NCBI GenBank assembly: GCA_029339505.1
Contig: JAQISU010000022.1
Coordinates: forward strand, 14,772,001 to 14,836,000
Length of the DNA stretch: 64,000 nucleotides
Direction: 5' to 3'
Source: Unio delphinus
Taxonomy: Eukaryota > Mollusca > Bivalvia > Unionida > Unionidae
Shown here: positions 1 to 10,504 of the stretch, one piece after another
How positions within the stretch are numbered: the first letter of the stretch is position 1
How the letters are laid out: the number at the start of each line of letters is the position of its first letter
Position numbers and translations under genes: made by a program
Notes under the pieces: model-generated
What the model was told of the DNA's origin: nothing
The model's input: the letters and a program-made list of their open reading frames with translations, nothing else
Database searches by the model: none

Positions 1-496
1 ATATGGCCCCAATTGGTCTATATTCAACTGCCACATCTTTTTTTAAAACTTGTCCACCCATTTTATAAACATATCCACCCAGATATACAAATTTCTTTGG
101 TTGGGCTTCTAAGGCACAATATAACAATCTATTGCTCTCCCATTTGATCTCAGTATAGGACCATGGGTCAACATAAATCATGTTGGTACAAATTTGCTTT
201 GTTACAATTTAAGAGGGTGGCTTAACCTTCATATGGGAATCCAATCTTAATCCCTCAGAGGTTAATTAAGGTATAGTTAGGATGTTCAACATTCCCTCCA
301 TCTATCACCTATTCTGTTAATTTGATTGGAAAACATATTGAATGGCATAAGCAAATTATTTAGCAAACTGTTTCTCTGAGAATACTTAACCAAGCACACT
401 CCTTTATCTCTTCTATCCACTTCAAAATGTGATTATCCCATTACATGATGTTCCGCTTAGCTTGAAAATAGTGCCACCTGTTGGTGGCAAAGGGAG
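1..496. other. Unannotated AT-rich flank
   Basis: I see no coding region, repeat family or RNA gene here. If the NPDC1-like gene continues to the left, this is probably intron sequence. No segment matching the expected last NPDC1 exon was found on the minus strand. Confidence 0.5.
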
Positions 497-819
497 GTAA
501 AGGAAAAGTTTGTTTGTTTGTTTACTTGAATTTTAACGGCGCACCAGCACTTTTAGGCTATTTAGCACCATACAATAGGTTAGATGTTCAAAAACAAGAA
601 AGGTTTAACATCGACCAGCGATATATATATAAAAAAAAAACAAAAAAAAAACAAAACATAATAGTTAAATATAAAATGGTAAGATGTTGGTAACAGGAAA
701 ATATGAAGCTTCCCAATCAACGGGAGATGTAAATGGTGTATGTTGATGATAAGATGTTGTAAATAAGAGGTGATATTTGCATTAAAAATATTCTTGATGA
801 TGGCATACAAGTTATAGTT

Positions 820-3800
820 TAAAATAGAGATTTACAATCTAAAATACAAGTGATTTGTATTGTATCAAAAAGTTCCTTCATGTCATCTTCATTTATAGTA
901 TTTAACACGCGTAGGTTGCAGGTCGGAACACTCGGTCATAAAGTGTTTAACAGTGAATGGCTCATTGCAAGTAACGCACTCTGGTGGATCTTCACCTTTC
1001 AGTATGTGGGAGTGGGTAATGTATGTATGACCGATTCTGATTCTTGCAATGACAACCTCCTCCCTACGGATAGTTCTGTAGGAAGGAGTCCATTCTCCCA
1101 GGGTTGGTTTGATGGCATGAAGTTTGTTATTGACTGCATCATCCCATGACGCCTGCCACTTCTGACATAGGTACTTTTTGATACAAGGTTTAAAATCAGT
1201 AAAAGGTAATTTAAAATCCGATGGTTCTTGGGATAGAGCCATCTTAGCAGCCCGGTCTGCTTCTTCATTACCTCTAATACCAATATGGCTAGGTAGCCAA
1301 CAGTATACTATGTTGTAGGACTTACTAAGCTCCGAGTTTTTGACGAGAATATCGACTAGTAATGGATTATCCAGTTTTCTATGGTGTAGCGACTGAAGTA
1401 CTGACAGAGAGTCACAGAAAATAATGCTATTTAAAATGCGCTTTTGTTCAATAAATTTCAGAGCAAGTTCTATTGCTCTGATTTCCGCTGAAAATATGGA
1501 CGCATCGTTTGGCAAGCGCACTTTGGTTATGTGCTTGCCACTAACGAAGGCTGCAGCAGCCTTGTCATCAACTTTTGATCCATCAGTAAAAAAATTTTGT
1601 GTAGTTTTTAAAATCGTTGAGGAGTTCATGATAAGAGTTCTGGAAAACGGCAGGATTCATCTCAGATTTTCTCCCATCGTGCAACGTAAAAATCACTTTG
1701 GGTTGCTTAAGGAGCCAAGGTGATGTTTCCGAGACAAACGTGTTCTGAACTGTAGGGAGATTAATTTTGATAGTGTCAAAACTGGATGATATTCTGATGC
1801 CAAATGAAGGTATGGCATTTGGTTTGTTTTCGTACAAAGTTTTGTATTTTGGTTGAAAAACAGCCGAAAAAACAGGGTTCAGAGGGTTTGATCTTAACCT
1901 AAGAGCGTACTGTATAGAAAGCATTTCTCTGCGGTGTGATAAGGGTGGTTCATTCGCTTCCGCGAGAAGGCTTTCGCATGGTGATGTCTTGAATGCTCCT
2001 AGAGCAAGTCTTATTCCCTGATGATGAATTGGGTCAAGCATTTTCAAATAAGACTTCCTAGCTGAACCATAAACAATGCATCCATAGTCTAGTATAGAAC
2101 GGATAAATGTTCTATACAAATTGAGGAGGACTTTTTTTATCAGCACCCCAGTCAGTGTGCGCAATTACTTTTATTAAATTTAAAGCTTTTTAAACATTTA
2201 GCTTTTAAATTCTTGATGTGTGGTATAAAAGTCAGTTTTCTGTCGAAGATAATACCAAAAAACTTTGTTTCCTCAACAACTGGAATAGGTGTTCCATCCA
2301 GCGTGAGTTTAGGGTCATCATGATGTCTTCGCAATTGACAGAAATGCATGCATACTGTTTTCGATTTAGACAATTTAAAACCATTATTACTGGCCCAATG
2401 GTGGATCTTATTGATATTTTGTTGAAGTTGCCTTTCAATTGTATGCATGTGCTTTGATCGATAACAATTAAAAAAATCGTCTACATATAAAGAGCAGTCC
2501 ACACCGGGAGTTAAGCACTTAGTGATGCTATTGATTTTGATATTAAATAGCGTCACTGATAAAATACTGCCCTGGGGCACACCCATCTCTTGCTGGTGCA
2601 TATCAGAGAGGGTAGAGCCCACTCGTACTTTGAATTCTCTGTCGGAGAGAAAACTGGAGATGAAAGCGGGCAGACGGCCTTTTAGACCTAGATCGTGCAG
2701 GTCATTTAGTATCCCGTACTTCCATGTTGTATCATAGGCCTTTTCTAAATCAAAGAAGACTGCTACTAAATGTTCCTTCTTGATCAATGCATCGCGAATA
2801 AATGTTTCCAGTCTAACCAGATGATCGTTAGTACTACGACCAGAACGGAAGCCACTTTGGAAAGGAGAAATTAAATTATTACTTTCCAAGTACCATACAA
2901 GCCGAGAATTAATCATTCGTTCCATTGTTTTGCATATGCAGCTTGTCAATGCAATAGGCCGATAGCTGTTAGGATCTTCGTTATCTTTGTCTGGTTTGGG
3001 AATCGGTATCACTGTTGCTTCTTTCCAGCTCTTAGGTACATTACCAGCAATCCATAAATCATTAAAGATTTTAAGAAGTAATGTGAGAGAAGATTCTGGG
3101 AGGTGTTTCAAGAACTGGTAATGTACTTCGTCAGGCCCAGCGGATGTATCATGGGCCTTGTCTAATGCCTCCCTAAGCTCCAATAAAGAAAACAGCTGGT
3201 TATAATTTTCAGTGTTGTTCGATGTAAATTTTAAACGTGACTTTCCTTTTTGAGATTTTAATCTTATAAAGGCATCTGAGTAATTAGATGATGAGTTTTT
3301 CGAAAAACTATCGGCAAGAATATTTGCTATGTCACGTTTCGAACTGAAATTGCTATTGTTTATTTTTAGATGTCGAATAGAATTGTGTTTCCTCTTTCCA
3401 TTTATTTTTCGAATAGTATCCCAAACTTGTTTCATTGAGGAACGAGAGTTTAAAGAAGAAATATATTTCTTCCATGATGCACGTTTACATTCTTTGATTG
3501 TGCATCGAGTTTTAGCCCGGGCAATACGATATTTATTTAAATTTTCGGGCGTTGGACGATTGTTGAATGTTTTTAATGCTTCTCGGCGTTGTCTAATGGC
3601 TTCTTTGCATTCCTTGGTTACCCAAGGTTTTTGCGATCTCTTACTGTTCGTTGAGGACTTAGGAATAGATTCATCTGCAATTGAAATTAAAGCGGAGGTA
3701 AAATGCTGTATAGGATTAACAGCGTTTAATACTGTATCATTATTTAGTCTAGTTTTACATAGTGTTTCAAACATAGCCCAGTCAGCTTTCTTTATATTCC

Positions 3801-4479
3801 ATTGTGGAATTGCGTCATCAATTTTGGAGTTATTTTCAAGAGTGATTGGAAAGTGATCACTGCTGTGAAGGTCATCAGCGACCTTCCATTCATAGTCCAA
3901 AAGCAGTGAGGGAGAGCAAATTGTCAAATCTATGCATGTGTACGTACCGGTTCCTGGGTGTAAATATGTTGGTGAGTTGGTGTTATATAGACACAGATCG
4001 TGTCTAGAAATGAAATCTTCTATTTTATGGCCTCTGTCGTTTATGTGATTTGATCCCCATAAAATGTTATGGGCATTAAAATCCCAGAGTAAAACGAAGG
4101 GCGCGGGAAGTTGTTCAACAAGATTGTCTAATTCCTTTTGTACTAGGTTGGTGTTTGGTGGTAAGTAAATGGAACAAAAAGTAATCACTCGATTTAGAGT
4201 GACACTTACTGCAATGGCTTGTAAATTTGTATTTAAAGGAACGACTCTGTGAGGGTCTCTATTGTTCACAGCAATAGAGACTCCTCCTGAGGCCCTGTCT
4301 GCGTTTTGAAAGTACGCATTAAACAGGGAAAAGTTTTTAAAGGTAATTTTATCTGTCTCTTTCAGGAATGTTTCCTGTAAACATAGTACAGCAGCATCGT
4401 GTTCATTTAAAAGCAGAAGAATATCATTGTAGTTTGTTTTAAGTCCTCGACAATTCCATTGTATGATGGTGTTCTTCAT
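820..4479 (-). pseudogene. LINE ORF2: endonuclease, reverse transcriptase, RNase H (frameshifted)
   Basis: ORF2 starts at ATG 4479 with an APE-type endonuclease domain (IQWNCRGL; catalytic Glu in LCLQETFL; SSDHFPI near residue 210). The reverse transcriptase follows: SYRPIALTS, FFDLEKAYD, GVPQGSILS and the catalytic YVDD box in CSLYVDDFF. Downstream comes an RNase H domain with its four acidic residues in FTDGSK, SAEIRAIE, FCDSLS and GNEEADRAAK, then a C-terminal CX2CX7HX4C motif (CVTC...H...C). The frame is broken near 2187-2191, 2132-2138, 1588-1594 and 892-894. Each break is one extra base in an A/T run, judged against the other copies in this window. A small deletion near 868 removes bases present in the copies at 43.6 and 44.3 kb. 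The encoded enzyme would nick target DNA and prime reverse transcription of its own RNA. Confidence 0.92.
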
Positions 4480-4541
4480 TCTAATGTTATGCTGGAGATT
4501 CTGGAACTAGGTTAGACTATTTGCGAAGGAAGTATGTGTTG

Positions 4542-5702
4542 TTATTTGTCTGGAGGAAGTACGGGAGTATATTTAGTTTTATTAGGTTTGGAGCTACTTT
4601 GAGTACACGGAGCAGTTTCTTCTGCATCCATGCTCTCAAAGTCTCCAAACCTGTTGTACAGTTTAATGGGGTCATCTGACCCCTTTTGCTGTTTATTTGT
4701 TTGTGCTTTGTGTTTCTGTCTTGGTGATTTTGGTGGTGGATTGTTATTAGTTGTTGTCTGAGTTGATGTTGTGCTTTTCTGTGGCTTATAATTAGGGATG
4801 TTGGCACTTGTGGTTGAATCGGGCTGATCCGTCTGTGTTTGGGCGTCCTTCGTGCTTTTTGGATTGTGCTTTACGACTGTGGAGAAGGATGGGCCAGGAA
4901 GGGATGTTTTTGCCTGGACAAGTTTTCTGGCCTCTGGGTAGGGAATGTTCAAAGTAAACTTTACCCTCTGAATTTCCTTCTCCTGTTTCCATGTATCACA
5001 ATCTTTGGAACTGGCGTGATGTTCCTTGCCACAGTTGACACAATGCGGAGTTGCTCTACAATCAGCTTCCTGACGAGAGTGTTCTCTGCATCGGCCACAT
5101 ACCTTGGCTCTGGAACATCGATCCTCGTGATGGCCGTATTTTTTACATTTATAGCATCGAAGGGGGTTTGGAATGTAGATCTCGACCTTTACTTGTAAAA
5201 ACCCAACCTTGACCACTTTGGGCACTGTCGGTTTATTAAAGGTGAGTACAAATGTATTGGTGTCCTGCAGGGTGGTATTACGTTTAATACGTATTCTTCA
5301 CACTGCAGTGACACCTTCATGTTTCATCCCTTCGATGATATCTGCATTGGTGACTCCAGCCAAGTCACAACATCGTATTACGCCTTTGGACGAATTCAGT
5401 TTAGTGTGGGCGAATGAGGTCACTGGAATATCAAAGAATGTTTTCATTTTCATGATATTGTCTGTTTGCCCCTTTCGCTCACACTCTACAAGAAAGCAAC
5501 CCGATTTTAGTTTTTTCACACTTTTTGGTGTGCCAATCGATCCCGTAATGGTTTTCTCGATAATAAATGGAGATAAACCTGAAAGCGGTTTAGCATCATC
5601 TTTTGATTGAATAACCATGAAGCGTGGAAATGATTCCACGCCACGTGGTTCTTCATCAGAGTCAGACAGTGGTTTAGTACGTTTATTGGATTTTTTTTCC
5701 AT
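4542..5702 (-). pseudogene. LINE ORF1: gag-like protein with CCHC knuckles, one in-frame stop
   Basis: ORF1 begins MEKKSNKRTK at 5702. A central gag-like domain is followed by three zinc knuckles: CYKCKKYGHHEDRC, CGRCREHSRQEADC and CVNCGKEHHASSKDC. The C-terminal third is low complexity, rich in Thr, Gln, Asn and Lys. Such proteins bind the LINE RNA and form the ribonucleoprotein particle. The only break is TGA at 5300-5298. The frame before and after it is the same, and the next residues (RIRIKRN) continue the domain, so this looks like a single nonsense change, plausibly CGA to TGA at a methylated CpG. ORF1 ends 62 bp before ORF2 begins. Confidence 0.88.
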
Positions 5703-6240
5703 GATGGCTAGATTTTAAAATTCAGCACCCGTGCTCCCCACCCACCAAGGAGCCCAACAAGGGGACACTTTTAAAGTGCCAAGGATACACAGATGCCATA
5801 CTCAGTTGATAAAATTACCTTTGGATGACCCAGAAGTCGCCAATTTCTCGGGTCAGTAAAATTACCACCCGATTGACCCGTTGAGCTAGCGCCTTCTAGG
5901 AAGTCTTTTAAGATTTGGAAAAGGGAAAGATATAGGAATAGAATATAGGGGCAACGGTGGTATCAAAAGAGATACAAGGAGAAAGTAAAAGGAGGTGAGA
6001 GAGTTAATAAAGACTTCCTTGGGCTCGGCGTGACCAGCCGATTTGTCGAGACCGGGCCCATCTCGACCACCCGTCTAAGAGAAGTAGAGGCCAAAGTAGT
6101 GTGTTGCAACTACCAGGATCCTTTCCTCCCCCGACACGGGACGCAACCCACGGCAAACTGGTTGCCTCTACTTAGTCGCCTTTTACGACACGTGGCGAGG
6201 CACGTCGGGCCAATTCTACAATCCCGAACCCACAGGGGGA
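5703..6240 (-). promoter_or_regulatory. LINE 5' UTR / internal promoter region
   Basis: This 538-bp segment lies between ORF1 and the 5' target-site duplication. It is noticeably more GC-rich than its surroundings, with short inverted stretches around 6120-6240. It shows no convincing ORF on the LINE strand. I-type LINEs carry their promoter inside the 5' UTR, so that role is inferred. No other copy in the window reaches this far. Confidence 0.6.
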
Positions 6241-6252
6241 GTAAAGGAAAAG

Positions 6253-6623
6253 AGTTATTGCCCTTAGTCTATATAATGTGGACAGAAAAGACAAATTTTT
6301 GTTTTTGGAAGGATTAGATTCTGGAGCTAATAGGAACTGTATTCCTAACATTAGAAACTGCTGACAATGACCCTGTGGTGACAGTCACCATCAATGTAGA
6401 CTACTATGTTTATTCTGTTCCATTTATATGGGATAATAAAACCAACCTGAAAGCTACCTAACAAATCTATATGCCGTCTTTATAAGGAGTTCTCAATAAC
6501 AATCCATGCTTCTGGTGTTTAGTCCCAAACTCTTCACTTTTAAAGCTGGACCATCCTTTTCAGTATTCAGGACCATATTTGATTTTTTTTTTCCTTTTGT
6601 AACTCATGGCAATTACCCAGTTT
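6253..6623. other. No recognisable feature
   Basis: Single-copy-looking AT-rich sequence between the LINE and the next SINE. I see nothing in it. Confidence 0.4.
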
Positions 6624-6842
6624 TGTTGTTGTAGGGTTTAACACCATTTCTCAGCACATGGTGGCCAGTATTAATGGTAGAAGAAGAAACTGGGAAACCC
6701 TGGAAAGAACCACGACTCATGAGTAGCTACTGGCAAGCCTTCTCACATAACCATATTGGCAGAATCCGAGACTTGAACCCACAAAGACAGAGGTGAGATG
6801 GCAGTGATCAGTTACAGAGAGCTACTACAGTGTCATAAGTGA
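6624..6842 (-). repeat. SINE family B (tRNA-derived), copy 1
   Basis: One of six copies in the window of a roughly 240-bp element. On the plus strand it starts with TTGTTGTTGTAGGGTTTAAC and continues through AGCTACTGGCAAGC and ACTTGAACCCAC. The tRNA-like head is at the high-coordinate end on the minus strand: an A-box-like GTGGCC is clear in other copies and a B-box-like GGGTTCAAGTC lies here. The CAACAACAA tail is at the low-coordinate end. The head of this copy is degenerate. Confidence 0.75.
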
Positions 6843-6849
6843 CTGAAGA

Positions 6850-7125
6850 GTCAGCTATGGATGCCAGTGTTCATGATTTCAAACCCTAGTCTAATCATAC
6901 CAAAGACATAACAATGGTACTAGCCGCTGCCTCGCTTGTCACTCTGCATTAAAGAGGTTAGTGTTAGGACTGGTCGGCCTGGTGTCAGGATATCTTGACT
7001 AGGTGGGACATGATGGTATACGTCTGTGGCATGATGTCCAAGTGCTAGACATAACTATAAATTCACACACTGCAGAGATCATAGCAATATGACTGAAAAG
7101 TTGTTATGTTAAAAATCCAAATTAC
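6850..7125 (+). repeat. SINE family A (tRNA-derived), degenerate copy
   Basis: It shares the family-A body seen also at 28.5, 35.6, 38.4 and 39.3 kb: CATACCAAAGAC, AATGGTACTA, AGAGGTTAGTGTTAGGACTG, GGTGTCAGGATA, then TGACTGAAAAGTTGTTA and AAAAATCCAAAT. The tRNA-like head is nearly unrecognisable. It directly abuts the family-B SINE. Confidence 0.75.
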
Positions 7126-7902
7126 AAACACACAGAAAGTGGAAAAAGTGGACTGGTCATGTCAACCAACTGATACCATTATGTTTTAAAGTCAGACATT
7201 CCCCTGAAAGCAAGCCTTGTAGTAATAGCTCATATTTTGAGCCAAAATCTTCATTAGATACACCTGATCCAGTGAAAGATCAGAGTATGCTGACTGGATG
7301 AGTCTCTTTGGCCATGAAGATAATGCATTTGAGGTTAAGTTTTTTTTTCCTGGCTTGCGTAGGAGGAAAAGCTTTTAGCATCAAGAATGGGTAGACTTCA
7401 TGTGCTTCAGATAGATTCAGCGAGTACATACCAGGTCCTGTAATCTTGCCTCTCTCAAAGGATCAATACACAAGACAGGCTGCCAGTAGATGGAGGCAAT
7501 TAAGCTAATAATGAAAAGCATTATTGGGACTGTATTTTCATTTGAATGAATGTCATATTGGCAACAGTTCAGGACTGCCTCCATTTTCAAGAGATTGATA
7601 TTAAGGGTTCTTTCTTGCCGAGTCCACTTGACAATGAATCTCGATATCCAGTAGCATCTGAGGAGAATGTAATCTCTTGTTGCAGGGCTTCCAATGGAAT
7701 TTTCTTTTGCTAGCCATTCGTTATTCTGTCATTGTATCAAGGAATGTCTGATTTCTATTGCCAATCTAACAGGCAACGGTGTGGATGTCATGGTGAAAAG
7801 AGAGCCATCTGCAAAGGGCAAATGCAATCTGCTGCTGCAATGAAGAGGATGAAAAGTCGATGGAACTCTCTTGCCATGATAACAGTTTTGGAAGAAGCTG
7901 TA
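7126..7902. other. No recognisable feature
   Basis: AT-rich sequence with no coding potential, tandem repeat or terminal inverted repeat that I could see. Confidence 0.4.
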
Positions 7903-9383
7903 CAGTGGGACCCTGCTATAACCCGCCCCGTTATAACACGAATTCGGATATAACCCGGTTGTGGCATGGCTCCCGAAATTACGGGTAATTTATTACAGGT
8001 ATTTTTCTCAAAGACCAAAAAAAAAAAAAATTTAAGTATGAAAAAAAAAAACGTCAAGAGTTTAATTATCATTCTCATATTCGTCTAAACAGTGTGAAAA
8101 AGAACGTGTAGAAAATGTATTATCAGATTTCTTCTAGTTTTGTGCCAAAATAAACGTCGGAAATACGAACCAATTGCTGGGCCTACTGAGAACTTTGATC
8201 TTTGTTTATTGTTGAAAAATTACAGCTCATAAGTGTCAATATAATGATTACTGATTCCTGAGTAATGAAGCCATCGTGTCTACTTTGTCTTGAATGCATT
8301 CCAAATACAATCGTTGCTCTAATAATCTCCGATATATGTTCTCTTAATTTCATACACAACTAAGCAACAGCCAATGCGGTGGTTGATAAAAGATTCTCAC
8401 CAGAATGTATAAATCAATTAATTTAAGTACATTGTTTATCATCAAAGTGAACTGCCGAGCTAAACTTGTTCAATTCATGGGGCAACGGTTTTATACAACA
8501 TCAAAGAAACAAAGCCGCCAGCATGTGCGCATGGCTTGGCGGTGTTGTTTTATGCAATCTGTTCACTAGTAAATTCGAATTCTGCAACTGAGAACTATAA
8601 TTGACTTTGCCAAGAGCAAATGTGATATTTACAGTGACATAATTCAGTGGTTAAAATACAGCCAGTTCTGACTGCTGTATTTATTAGAGTACGTCAAAAG
8701 ACCATGACGCAATAGCTGGATGGCAAGTTCAAAGGACTTTGACTAGCACCTTGGGTGGGAAAATGTTCTGAAATTTACAATGACTGAATTCTGAGACAGA
8801 AAGATCCTGAGATGTACATGTAGTTATTATAAGAATACACTTTAGCTTCCATTATTTAATCTACGGACATGTACTATTTCATCATTCATTACGTACACCC
8901 GTTACATAATTTTTGTTATTTTCTTTTCATTGAATTCAGTCACATAATGATCTGTGACAAAATTATTGAATATTTTACATCTGTGTGTGGATATTTTCGA
9001 TGGAAATATTTGTATTATGGATTCAATGTATGTTACAAGATTCGCTGGTGAGTACACGGTGTTGATATTCTTTTCATGCAATAGATTATACATGTATATA
9101 TAAATTAGACATGTGTATGTACCAATGCATGGTTCTCTGAATAAAGTAATATATTATATCTGCAATTTCTGTTACCACAGCAAATGTTTTTCTCATTTAA
9201 TATATATTGATCAAAAATGGTAATTGTGCCATGCATTTCCTACAAGTCTTTATGTAACCCCCCCCCCCCATTTAAATCCAAAAATGTGTTGGTATTGTAC
9301 ATGGTTGCTTATAACACAGTTCGGTTCATAACACGGTCGGATTCTATGGCTCCCAACTACTGTGTTATAGTGGGGTCCCACTG
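7903..9383. mobile_element. Non-autonomous Tc1/mariner-Tigger-like element, 1.48 kb
   Basis: The left end CAGTGGGACCCTGCTATAAC (7903) matches the reverse complement of the right end, CAGTGGGACCCCACTATAAC (ending 9383), so these are terminal inverted repeats. A second inverted block (TATAACAC near 7931 and 9308) lies just inside. The left flank is TA, as expected for this superfamily; the right flank is TT, presumably a mutated TA. The interior is AT-rich with a C-run at 9247 and only spurious ORFs, so it has no transposase and would depend on one supplied in trans. Confidence 0.82.
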
Positions 9384-10404
9384 TTCTGGCACAAGAACGT
9401 ATAGTCTAAGCATCTGGGAGAAAGAGGAACTAAGTCTATATGTGTGTATTTAGATGAAAGAAATGTTGGAAAGGGGAAAGAGCTAGCTTCTGTCCTTCAG
9501 CCTGAACTTAGAATGAGTGAAAGGTTGTGCATGTAATGCAGCAAAGCTGACCTTAAAAGTGCTTTTGAAGGATACTGTTTAGATGATTGTCACCCCAGCG
9601 ACAAGGTTTCCTGGAAGAGGGTGAAGATGCAGTCTGATTTTGTTTAAATTTATAAAAGGGTGCAACTTCTCAGTGGGTATCTTTACCAAGAACAGTCTTG
9701 AAAAGAAGCCTGATGATGCTCTTTGTATAGTAATGCATTGGAGTCTGTGTCATAAATGAAGACTGACAAAGGGGGAGGATTTTGCTGAACAAGATTCAGT
9801 GGCTCTCTGAAACCATCTGTATTAACCACTTTTTGTGTAAGAATAAACTGGAAAATGAATAGTGGATGAGAAGGTGCAAGTCATCATTGGGCACACGGAG
9901 GCGCAAAGGAGGAATAAAAACTGTTTTCTATCTCTATTTGTGTATATAGTAAAATTCACAGAAATACACGAAAATGTAGTATGTGGTACATAGAATGATT
10001 GCTTGAATTATTGTGCCACCTACAAATAAAACCACTGTTAAATGGTAAAAAAATGGCATTATCCAGTATATAGAGTGCATCCTACTGGGGTAAGAGGAAG
10101 TAACCTATAAGAGTTACTTCCCTTCATCCACACACACAATGTAGAGACCAGGAGATTTTTGGCTAGTCTATGGCATGGCTGGATTCCAGAGATAGCAAAG
10201 TAGTTTCTAATAATAATATTATTGAGAAATACTTTTGATGGAGAAATATCAAATTTAAAAGTTACTCATTTCTTCCCCACTGTCCTTTTCATAGTTTTAT
10301 TTTTCCCCTTGGTAAAAATTTCTAGAAAATGCACTCAAAATGCAAACCTAGGTTTTCATGCTCCAAATACTACTGTGTTTTCTAAAAAAAAAAAAAAAAC
10401 ATAC
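9384..10404. other. Intron (presumed) without recognisable features
   Basis: This lies downstream of exon 6 of the NPDC1-like gene. I searched the minus strand for the expected last exon (Gly/Glu/Met then NPLF) and did not find it. Confidence 0.45.
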
Positions 10405-10504
10405 CGGGGCCAGTCCTGGGCATTCATACACAGTGTAATCCCCTTCCTCATTCTCCTCCTCTGATTCATCTTCAGATGCATCATGTTTCGTCTCTCCATT
10501 TGCC
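10405..10504 (-). CDS. NPDC1-like: NPDC1-like exon 6: acidic tail with YECPGLAP
   Basis: A 100-nt exon, phase 2 to 0, with acceptor TTAATTACAG|GGCAAA and donor CCCCG|GTATGT. It encodes ANGETKHDASEDESEEENEE then GDYTVYECPGLAP, matching the acidic stretch and the FTVYECPGLAP motif of vertebrate NPDC1. The intron begins GTATG followed at once by a 17-base T run and AG. Spliced products should continue to a last exon (NPLF-type end in the family) outside this window. Confidence 0.92.

Larger units (their letters stand above)
509..6240 (-). mobile_element. Full-length I-superfamily (I/Nimb-like) LINE
   Basis: This is a complete non-LTR retrotransposon read on the minus strand. It has a 5' UTR (about 5703-6240), ORF1 with CCHC knuckles (5702-4542), and ORF2 with endonuclease, reverse transcriptase and RNase H (4479 to about 820). 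The 3' UTR ends in a CAAA-type tail, seen as TTTG repeats at 509-521 on the plus strand. A perfect 12-bp target-site duplication, GTAAAGGAAAAG, flanks it at 497-508 and 6241-6252, so both ends are exact and the copy is not 5'-truncated. RNase H in ORF2 plus a C-terminal CCHC motif places it with the I-like lineages; the exact clade is inferred. It lies in the same orientation as the NPDC1-like gene, probably in its last intron. Eight shorter copies occur elsewhere in the window. Confidence 0.93.

Noticed and set aside
850..1149. Plus-strand ORFs across the LINE 3' region (also at 44064-44261)
   Set aside because: They are shadows of the minus-strand RNase H and C-terminal region of the LINE.
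1..10404. Last exon of the NPDC1-like gene
   Set aside because: I found no minus-strand segment with an acceptor and an NPLF-type ending; it is assumed to lie outside the window.
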